Assembly: GCA_902362925.1 (NCBI GenBank)
Contig: CABIYL010000002.1
Origin: Pseudoflavonifractor sp902362925
Lineage (GTDB): Bacteria; Bacillota; Clostridia; Oscillospirales; Oscillospiraceae
Strand: one strand, 5' to 3'
Length of the DNA: 64,000 nt
Shown here: in pieces, positions 58,201 to 64,000 of the stretch
Layout: each line of letters opens with the position of its first letter
Position numbering within the stretch: position 1 is the first letter of the stretch
Made by a program: the position numbers and the translations under genes
Notes under the pieces: generated by a model
Told to the model about the DNA's origin: nothing
Databases searched by the model: none
Seen by the model: only the letters and a program-made list of their open reading frames with translations

Positions 58201-60906
58201 AAAAAGCAGTTCATCCGGGATATGAAGGAAAAGTGGGACATCGTCGTGGATGAATATGACGCCAGTGAGGAGAAGGACGATGACGCGCTGGTGTTTGAAG
58301 TAGGCGATATGCTCGCCGCCGTCAGCCTGAATAACTATCCCATCCCCGGCGGCGAGGCCGAGGGCAATGCGGAAAACAACTATATGTGGGAGGATGCGGT
58401 CAAGGTAGCCAAAAAGCACCGTGCCCACCTGATGGTAGCAGTGCTGGGTAAAGAGGAGGATCTGCTGGAAAAGGGCAAGCTGTTCACCAAGGTGGTTGCC
58501 GCCTGCTGCCGCCAGGAATATGCCACCGGCATCTACACCAGCGGCGTGGTGTTTGAGCCCCGGTTCTATGAGGGCTTTGCCGACATGATGCAGGAGGACG
58601 AGCTGCCCATCTTCAACTGGATCTGGTTCGGCCTCTGGCGGGATGAGAATGGCATGAACGGCTACACCTACGGTCTGGATGTGTTTGGCAAAGACGAGAT
58701 GGAGGTACTGGGTACCGATGCCAAGCCGAGCGATCTGCGGGACTTTTTGGCCAGCCTTGTGTCCTATGTGCTGGAGAATGATGTGGAACTGCACGATGGG
58801 GAGACCATCGGTTTTGATGCAGATGATAAGCACACCATCACCCGCAGCCCTGGCGTCGGACTGCCGGAGGAGCAGATGACTCTGAAAATCTCCTGGGCGT
58901 CATCGGACAATGACCCTGACGATGATGACGATGACCCGGACGGTGAAGTGCCCGAGGATGAAGAAAACGGTGTTCCCGAGGTCTACACCGAGGAGGAGAT
59001 GGAGGCCGTCGAGGCTCACATTCAGCAGTATTTCGGCAAGTTTGAGAATGTGTTCCACGAGCTGTCTTCCCCGGACATCCATGTGGACATCTGCGTGGTG
59101 CCGCCCTCTGGGGATCGGGACTACTACACCCTGGTAACCATGGGCATGGGTGCCCACCGGATGAATATGCCGGAGGAACTGGCCGAATACAAGTTAGAGC
59201 GGGCGGAGCTGGCCATTGCGCTGCCGGGTAACTGGAAGCTGAAGCGTGAGGATCTGAAGAATGAGCGGTGGTATTGGCCCTTCCGTTTGCTGAAGGTGCT
59301 GGCCCGGCTGCCTATTGCCAGCGATACCTGGCTGGGCTTTGGCCATACCATGGACAATGAGGATGACTTTGCAAAGGGCACAAAGCTGTGCGCCGCCATG
59401 CTGACTGGTCCCCAGGACACCGAAGATGGCAGCGAGGTCTGCATCCTGCCGAGTGGCGAGGAGGTCAACTTCTATCAGGTGATTCCCCTCTACCGAGAGG
59501 AATTGGAATATAAGATGGAGCATGACGCAGATGCTCTGTTGGACAAAATGGACGGCATCAGCTTTGTGACTTACAATACCCGTCCCAACGCCATGACTAT
59601 GGGCAAACTTGGCAGTGTGGAGGACGGCGGCGTAATGGAAATGGATTGCGCTGACTGGCACCTGGAAACCATTCAGGAAAAGAATCTGCCGGTGGATGAG
59701 CTGAGCGCCTACAACCACATGGCCATTTACCTGCGCTGGTGCATGGAGCATGACCTGATGGGTGAAGAATTCCTCGCGGAGTATGGAGAGGTGGTAGAAA
59801 AGGTCAAGGCTGATCCTGCCGGCGTAGACCTGCGGGAATTTATCCGGGATGAGCTGGACGGGCAGCTTGTCGGCCCGATGTTTGGCAAGATTGGTCGGGC
59901 CTTTGCCTCCTACTACTATGGGGAGCCGGACAGCCCCTATTTCCCCAGCGACATCGACGACTATGCCATTGGCGTCATCGGGCAGGAGCGCAATTATTCC
60001 GATGAGATCCAGGACGAAGCCTATCTGTTCATCCCATTCGACGAGGACTACTATCAGGCCATGGCAAAGGTGATCGAGGAACGCTTTGTGAACTGGCAGG
60101 GGCAGGACTTCGACGCGGATACGCTGGAGCCTTCCGAGGTGGCTCAGGCCATCATGGAGTATCTGGACTGCGAGTATACCTATTTCCCCTCCATGAAGGA
60201 TGATGACCCCATCATGGCGGCTTACAGCTATGCCAAACGGGACAGCGTCCGGGAAGGCTTTGTGCCGGTGCTCATCAAGACGGATGACGAAGCCCTGTGG
60301 GAGTGCCTGATCATGAATTCTGACCCGGACAGCGATGGTGAGGACGACTATGCCTTCGACCTAGACAAGGTGGCCGAATACCGGAAGAAGATGCTCTCCG
60401 CCCTCATCAAGGAAGGAAAGACGGTCCTGGAGGCACTGACCGGCCAGCGCAGGGAAGAGGCAGAGGATGACGATATGGACTGGGAGGAGGAAATCCTGGG
60501 TGCGATGGAGGGCGGCGATAACAATGACCGCTTCTCCAGCTACTGGGATGATGATACGGAGATGACCTATCCGCTCATCCTGGCCAAGATCCCAGTGAAG
60601 AACCCTTGGGAGATCTTCGCATACCTGCCCTTCGGAAACTGGAACGAGTGCCCTGACACGCCGGAGCTGATGGCTGCGGCCAAATACTGGTTCGAGCAGT
60701 ATGGCGCGGTACCTGCCGCCATGAGCCACGATGAGCTGGAGTTCCTGCTCCCGGCCCCCGTCCCCAAGGAGAAGGCCATGGATGTGGCGGTGGAACTGTA
60801 TGGCTTCTGCCCCGATGTCATCGACCAGGGACCGGAAGACGCCACCGTGGGCGCTTTGGCTGATGTGCTGCGGCAGTCCACTGTCTGGTATCTCTGGTGG
60901 GATTGA
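55300..60906 (+). CDS. 1,868-residue fused poly-immunity protein (DUF2185-TPR-TPR-DUF4261-SUFU-DUF4253)
   Basis: One uninterrupted reading frame with several immunity modules joined by acidic linkers. Approximate residues: 1-170 unknown; 175-268 DUF2185 (VEGCKVGYCYREKPDGDW, DSGWRFTAGDESDEY); 287-405 TPR helices; 408-790 two unclassified domains; 805-950 a second TPR block; 951-1197 DUF4261 (FTGFVLLSKAEWDKKQF, VLGKEEDLLEKGKLF); 1204-1233 poly-Asp linker; 1235-1430 SUFU domain (HVDICVVPPSGDRDYYTLVTMGM); 1446-1610 a DUF7832-like domain (DCADWHLET, HMAIYLRWCMEHDL); about 1757-1868 DUF4253 (PFGNWNECPDTPELM, QYGAVPAAMSHDELEF, final WYLWWD). AAAAGGAGG precedes the ATG. Each module is usually a separate immunity protein, so this one may neutralise several toxins. 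Confidence 0.88.
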   Translation: MYIKKYWGNFIGGSDDSLNLVAFLEDLKKEEIPLSEIFAKIGLGKQNWDFRQTVEYLEFTHSNGVEMDFHFAIDVVTDLAAILLECSVSGSVNLQDLDEYNTPARRIRITATPEEHDAMNKALADFTQNPLEYDLSEMMDDEEIQEMARDVEALRKELYEAAGRNRDYHVKAEDMKNLLPDWEEATGCIATNRITVEGCKVGYCYREKPDGDWDSGWRFTAGDESDEYMDDPNNAGIYGLNSICNDDPDIIPLLNTPAPCAFERDENGVFQQIKDWKPDEDEEDPDMDILQQCQKWHEEDKFQKIIDALEAIPAQERTPEIDMELARAYNNLGAPSNRPLLKKAIALLKPHEEYFQGDHYWNFRMGYSYYYLDQGGRALPYFHKALEARPDDEDTKRFIEWCETDISRPWFSMCFRERTESAWKDFAEHEAQLRRMMDEDKDHTRGQELVDRVEGILNQAFDEISFEMGFNGEKYELILTPEGDKVKLFELVYFQKHATKEVLEHWNILVGRQPIRNIGLRTEDGWDISGDDVQIWLEEQGENSFAISVYCEKLLPMLREAEGRVWWMLTTLTDQVLGEIPHMRYIDSFDVLEEPKAEPSILMSQLPDALKERGLELSTDPEAYLESYLGYEMKPNEDPDADWRLDVMVGSTCCVPLINGYLNADNDFMDDLHADGAVAGFFCYPLDTLREEEGSEKIFDFRDKLEEVFTTGDGPEVLTLTGGATGLFCGYVDFIAWDIRTALQMAKEFFECSDIPWASFHTFRREAGTVNLKTPPEKEPDDEDQVPELDETLTGMDYIPYTPQNEEEFFQQLEQWNDEDEYTRCIQALNAIPEDWRNYRTAYAMARALENYAILGDHKEVPPNYKGDKALRRAIEMLESVQEEGQDKAQWNMRMAYAYQYLYGQEEKAIPYAQRWAELDPEDEDAPAVIQACQEEIAKRAEAEAEDESDHTGVFTGFVLLSKAEWDKKQFIRDMKEKWDIVVDEYDASEEKDDDALVFEVGDMLAAVSLNNYPIPGGEAEGNAENNYMWEDAVKVAKKHRAHLMVAVLGKEEDLLEKGKLFTKVVAACCRQEYATGIYTSGVVFEPRFYEGFADMMQEDELPIFNWIWFGLWRDENGMNGYTYGLDVFGKDEMEVLGTDAKPSDLRDFLASLVSYVLENDVELHDGETIGFDADDKHTITRSPGVGLPEEQMTLKISWASSDNDPDDDDDDPDGEVPEDEENGVPEVYTEEEMEAVEAHIQQYFGKFENVFHELSSPDIHVDICVVPPSGDRDYYTLVTMGMGAHRMNMPEELAEYKLERAELAIALPGNWKLKREDLKNERWYWPFRLLKVLARLPIASDTWLGFGHTMDNEDDFAKGTKLCAAMLTGPQDTEDGSEVCILPSGEEVNFYQVIPLYREELEYKMEHDADALLDKMDGISFVTYNTRPNAMTMGKLGSVEDGGVMEMDCADWHLETIQEKNLPVDELSAYNHMAIYLRWCMEHDLMGEEFLAEYGEVVEKVKADPAGVDLREFIRDELDGQLVGPMFGKIGRAFASYYYGEPDSPYFPSDIDDYAIGVIGQERNYSDEIQDEAYLFIPFDEDYYQAMAKVIEERFVNWQGQDFDADTLEPSEVAQAIMEYLDCEYTYFPSMKDDDPIMAAYSYAKRDSVREGFVPVLIKTDDEALWECLIMNSDPDSDGEDDYAFDLDKVAEYRKKMLSALIKEGKTVLEALTGQRREEAEDDDMDWEEEILGAMEGGDNNDRFSSYWDDDTEMTYPLILAKIPVKNPWEIFAYLPFGNWNECPDTPELMAAAKYWFEQYGAVPAAMSHDELEFLLPAPVPKEKAMDVAVELYGFCPDVIDQGPEDATVGALADVLRQSTVWYLWWD

Positions 60907-60921
60907 TGGGAGATTTTGACT

Positions 60922-61785
60922 ATGAACGAATACCTGAAGCAATATATTGAACTCCAAAAGCAGTTTCGAGAGACAAAAGGAAATCCAGACAGTGTCCGCT
61001 CTCTCTATACCTTCAAGGAGAAGCTGGAGCAGTCGGAAGACAAACAGGCCAAAGAGATGCTGGTGGATGTGTATGATCTGCTGGACTTCAAGAAGGATGC
61101 CTACGAACTGCTCTGCCAAATCGGAAATCGTTCCGATAAAAAGACACTCAAGCGGCTGGGCATGCTGAAGGACTATGCGGAAAACTGGGGTAATCATTAT
61201 GCCCTCCCCAAGCCCAAAACGCTGGAGGAAAAGCAGAAAGAGAAGGAGCGGCAGGCCCAGCTGGGCCTGCCCACCTTCCGGTATCACCCCAATCCGCTGG
61301 AAACCGGCGCTTTTGAGGAGTCCGCGGATGGCGTTGCCTGCGACTGCTGCGGCAAGACGACCCACATTTTCTATACAGGCCCCTTTTACGCTGTGGAGGA
61401 TATTGAGTGCCTGTGCCCGGAGTGTATCTCCAGCGGCGAGGCGTCCCGGAAATACGACGGCAGCTTCCAGGACGATTGCTCCGTGGACGATGGCGTGGAG
61501 GACCCGGCCCGATTGGACGAGCTGATCCACCGAACTCCTGGCTACTGTGGCTGGCAGCAGGAATACTGGCGCGCCCACTGCGGCGACTACTGCGCCTATC
61601 TGGGCCATGTGGGTGCCAGAGAACTGCGGGCGCTGGGTGTGCTGGAGGATGTGCTGGACGATCCAATGTGGGATGACGAACATAAGGAAATGATTCAGGA
61701 ATCCGTCAATGGCGGGCATCTGCAATGCTATCTGTTCCAGTGCCTCCACTGCGGAAAACATCTGGTCTGGATGGATTTTGATTGA
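60922..61785 (+). CDS. CbrC/UPF0167-family protein (colicin E2 resistance family)
   Basis: 287 residues. After about 115 helical N-terminal residues comes a complete CbrC domain: LPTFRYHPNPLETGAF, CDCCGKTTHIFYTGPFYA, ECLCPECISSG and a later HCGDYCAYLGHVGARELRALG. CbrC of E. coli is a small protein linked to resistance against colicin E2, a DNase bacteriocin, through a CreBC-controlled gene. Conserved Cys pairs suggest zinc. ATG 60922 is chosen over a TTG two codons earlier. Its place here fits a nuclease-toxin immunity role. Confidence 0.88.
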   Translation: MNEYLKQYIELQKQFRETKGNPDSVRSLYTFKEKLEQSEDKQAKEMLVDVYDLLDFKKDAYELLCQIGNRSDKKTLKRLGMLKDYAENWGNHYALPKPKTLEEKQKEKERQAQLGLPTFRYHPNPLETGAFEESADGVACDCCGKTTHIFYTGPFYAVEDIECLCPECISSGEASRKYDGSFQDDCSVDDGVEDPARLDELIHRTPGYCGWQQEYWRAHCGDYCAYLGHVGARELRALGVLEDVLDDPMWDDEHKEMIQESVNGGHLQCYLFQCLHCGKHLVWMDFD

Positions 61786-61804
61786 GAAGGAGGTGCCTGC
61801 GCCA

Positions 61805-62914
61805 ATGGAAAAAACCTTCCTCAACCCCGCCACAAATAAGCAGTGGCGGATTGAAATTGACGGCCATACCATCCGAACCTGCTTGAATGGCGGGAAGGTC
61901 AAGGAGATCCTGTGTGACTCCGCCTTCCAGGTCAAGAGCAAGGCTGCCAGCGCCATGATGGGCCAGATGCGGAAAGGATTTGTCTATCAGAATCGGGATG
62001 CCGCTGTTGGGCAGGTGCGGTGCCATCGGTTTGTCGGCAAGGACAGCAACGGTTTCATGCCCTTGGCTGCCGCCCTCACACGGGATGACTTCTTCCTGAC
62101 GAGGGTAGTCGGAGATTTTGAGGACGAAACCCTCTATCACTTCGATGGCAGTGGGGAGATCTTCGAAACAGTTTCCCTGGGTGCAAAGAGAATGACCTAT
62201 GAGCAGGTCCTCTGCCCCAATGATACTCTGCTGCTGAACAACAGCTATCTTTTGGAGCAGTTTTCCCTCCGCACCCATGAAATCACGCCCTTTGCCAACA
62301 AGAAAAACAGCATGAAGGCCATGCTGGATGCCAGCGGCGACCTGGCCTTGTGGTACACGGGCGAGGAAATCGTCGTCTTTGACTTTGGCAGCAACACGGA
62401 GGTGTGGAGGGAAACGGTAAAATGCAAGAAGTCAAAAGATCCGAATTTTGCCTATTACTGTTTTGGGATGCTCTCTCCCCGGCAGAGCAAAGCGGCCTAC
62501 CGCATCACCGAGGGTGAGTATGTGCTGGTCGATCTGAAGTCCGCCCAAAAAGTAGTGATCCCCAATGAGGGCTGGCATCCCTTTTTCTCCCCGGATGACC
62601 GGTGTTTCTCGGTGGGCGGCAAGTTCTATCTGACCCAGACCGGAGAGAAGATAGCCAATCCTTTCCCGTTTTCTGTCCGGCAGGGGCTGAATTTTTCAGA
62701 CACCTGTATGGTGCGGACAAGGGGCAGCCTGATGGCCGTTCAGCAGGGTCGTGGCAGTTCCCCCATAGAGCTGTGGGATACCGGCAGCGGCCAGCTGCTG
62801 GCCACCATTGATGACCCCTTTGTGGTGCGGCAGGTGAATTTTGCCTTTACCCAAAGCGGGCTTGTCCTGCACACCGATTACGGGGCCATGAGCATCTATT
62901 CCTGCGCCCTCTGA
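61805..62914 (+). CDS. WGR-like domain plus beta-propeller-like protein
   Basis: 369 residues from the ATG at 61805 after GAAGGAGG. The first 70 residues (NPATNKQWRIEIDGHTIRTCLNGGKVKE...KAASAMMGQMRKGF) resemble a WGR domain, a DNA- or protein-binding module. The rest shows repeated strand blocks with WD-like ends (GDLALWYTGEEIVVFDFGSNTEVWRE, RGSSPIELWDTGSGQLLATIDD), suggesting a propeller. Similar WGR-propeller proteins appear in immunity arrays. Confidence 0.72.
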   Translation: MEKTFLNPATNKQWRIEIDGHTIRTCLNGGKVKEILCDSAFQVKSKAASAMMGQMRKGFVYQNRDAAVGQVRCHRFVGKDSNGFMPLAAALTRDDFFLTRVVGDFEDETLYHFDGSGEIFETVSLGAKRMTYEQVLCPNDTLLLNNSYLLEQFSLRTHEITPFANKKNSMKAMLDASGDLALWYTGEEIVVFDFGSNTEVWRETVKCKKSKDPNFAYYCFGMLSPRQSKAAYRITEGEYVLVDLKSAQKVVIPNEGWHPFFSPDDRCFSVGGKFYLTQTGEKIANPFPFSVRQGLNFSDTCMVRTRGSLMAVQQGRGSSPIELWDTGSGQLLATIDDPFVVRQVNFAFTQSGLVLHTDYGAMSIYSCAL

Positions 62915-62930
62915 AACGGAAAAATGAACT

Positions 62931-63365
62931 ATGGAGCATGAGAGGAAAGAGCTTTTGGCACAGAAAAAAGCGCAGCTCAAGATAAAACAGAAAAGAGCAG
63001 AGATACAGCAATACAAGGACCGCCTTACAAAAAGTATCGAACATTTTTCTCAAAAATACCGATATGCGGATGAAGCGGAAGCACTCAAAATTGAAACCTT
63101 TATCTCAAAACTCAATTTTGAGCAGCCGGGGCAGCTGGCGATCCAAGAAGTTTGCCCATATCCCCATGGAAATATCTACTTGTGCTTTTTAATGGGAACA
63201 GACGCCCTATTTGAGATTTATGTATTTGGCAAATATTCTGACATCATGAGCGATCATGATGCATGGGAAGTTTTCAGTCCATACCTGTTGCTTGTGGACG
63301 AGGATTTTATTCATTACACTTATATTAACGATGATGGCGAAGTCATGGAATCACAAGTATCGTGA
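62931..63365 (+). CDS. unknown protein with N-terminal coiled coil
   Basis: 144 residues. A highly basic coiled-coil helix (about 1-45, rich in Lys, Gln and Arg) leads into a small alpha/beta domain (ETFISKLNFEQPGQLAIQEVCPYPHGNIYLCFLMG). The composition is more AT-rich than its neighbours, so it may be a recent addition. The ribosome site is weak (GGAAAAATGAACT). Not recognised. Confidence 0.6.
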   Translation: MEHERKELLAQKKAQLKIKQKRAEIQQYKDRLTKSIEHFSQKYRYADEAEALKIETFISKLNFEQPGQLAIQEVCPYPHGNIYLCFLMGTDALFEIYVFGKYSDIMSDHDAWEVFSPYLLLVDEDFIHYTYINDDGEVMESQVS

Positions 63366-63390
63366 TGGCGGAGAAAGAGCGTGGACACCT

Positions 63391-64000
63391 ATGAACAAAG
63401 AATCATTGACAGAAAAACTCCTGGACTTGGTCGAGGGGCGGGAAACTCCCGAAACCTGGCGGAACTGGTGGGACGAGCACGAGCCAGAGTTGGAAACCCT
63501 GCTCAATCGGGGTGAATTCCTAAAACTGAAACCCTGCCGACACGGTTTTCAGTGGGTCCCAGTGTTTGGCAGCCAAAAGGGAGCCATCGCCATTCTGGAA
63601 AAGAGCGGCACTGCATTTGAGGCCAGCAATCTCTACCAGGAGCGGTATCTGGCCGAGCTGGACGCTTTCTGCAAGGAGCAGGAGCGAGTGCAGCGGGAAA
63701 AGCAAACGAAATTCAAGACCAACAACCCGGAGTTGTTTGGCCGATACCCCAAGTTCTCCAAGGCGTTGGCAAAGGTACTGGATCCCGCTGATGAGATCAG
63801 GCCTGCCGCCACGGAGGAGCAAATCGCAGGCCGAGAAAGGGCGCTGGACTTCACGCTCCCGTCCCAGGTGCGGGAGTTCTTCCTGCTGACCGCAGGCATC
63901 AATGTATCCACAGGTGTAATCGTTGAACTCTCTGGAACATTTAATCTGACCATTCATGGCGAGCGGTATTGTGTGCTGGGCGAGTTCTGGAAAGAAGCGG
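63391..64000 (+). CDS. SMI1/KNR4 (SUKH) family protein, truncated by the window end
   Basis: The first 203 codons are present and the frame is still open at 64000. The start ATG at 63391 lies after a short intergenic gap with GAAAGAGCG. After a Trp-rich N-terminus (TWRNWWDEHEPELETLL), residues from about 115 on (FGRYPKFSKALAKVL...PATEEQIAGRERAL-like, LPSQVREFFLLTAGINVSTGVIV) match the SUKH pattern, the most widespread immunity fold. It shows that the array continues beyond the window. Confidence 0.8.
   Translation, partial: MNKESLTEKLLDLVEGRETPETWRNWWDEHEPELETLLNRGEFLKLKPCRHGFQWVPVFGSQKGAIAILEKSGTAFEASNLYQERYLAELDAFCKEQERVQREKQTKFKTNNPELFGRYPKFSKALAKVLDPADEIRPAATEEQIAGRERALDFTLPSQVREFFLLTAGINVSTGVIVELSGTFNLTIHGERYCVLGEFWKEA

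Noticed and set aside
60361..61956. 531-codon minus-strand frame opposite the end of the giant gene
   Set aside because: It overlaps two supported plus-strand genes with recognised domains (DUF4253 and CbrC), so it is a shadow.

Overview
The window comes from a high-GC, endospore-forming Firmicute, most likely an Oscillospiraceae gut bacterium of the Flavonifractor/Intestinimonas/Lawsonibacter type. The basis is sporulation sigma factor sigG, a YlmC/YmxH sporulation protein, a type III pantothenate kinase, a clostridial corrinoid methyltransferase cluster, and codon use rich in G/C third positions. The family assignment is an inference from gene content; no 16S or database search was possible.

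Layout. (1) 1-4.8 kb: chromosomal housekeeping genes (wecB 3' end, small unknown genes, a YfcE-type phosphoesterase, coaX, sigG). (2) 4.8-16.3 kb: a one-carbon cluster. A minus-strand arm encodes a G3E GTPase, a RACo-type corrinoid activator, a MetH-activation-like protein and a PocR/AraC regulator. A divergent plus-strand arm encodes two corrinoid proteins, an MttB-family methyltransferase without an amber codon, a small membrane protein plus Na+/solute symporter, and a UroD/MtaA-like methyltransferase fused to a thioredoxin domain. Together they look like import and demethylation of an unknown methylated (probably quaternary) amine. (3) 16.3-19.6 kb: a YiiX-like hydrolase, the YmxH protein, then rpsB-tsf with promoter, leader and terminators.

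(4) 19.6-about 27.7 kb: a Tn7-like transposon directly downstream of tsf, with tnsA, tnsB, tnsC, tniQ/tnsD, three small unknown genes, a serine resolvase and three more small genes including a ribbon-helix-helix protein. The TnsA active site looks degraded by eye, and the element carries its own resolvase. That suggests replicative, cointegrate-forming transposition. (5) 27.7-35.3 kb: an AT-richer graveyard of decayed genes (rhuM and a toxin remnant), a Phd antitoxin, a HEPN-like gene, a 146-bp tandem repeat in three copies, iteron-like repeats and several large hairpins.

(6) 35.5-64.0 kb: 35 co-directional, tightly packed or overlapping genes that run off the right edge. Most look like immunity proteins of polymorphic toxin systems: DUF1963-like, DUF2262 twice, Imm17, ankyrin, TfoX-N-like, DUF5713, DUF4241, LRR/NTF2-like, Imm26/LRR-like, NADAR, Imm51-like, SUMF1-like, SUKH and CbrC. 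One 1,868-residue protein fuses DUF2185, TPR, DUF4261, SUFU and DUF4253 modules. No toxin gene is present. A leader with two hairpins and a terminator precedes the array, so this appears to be an orphan poly-immunity operon that may be controlled by attenuation or antitermination.
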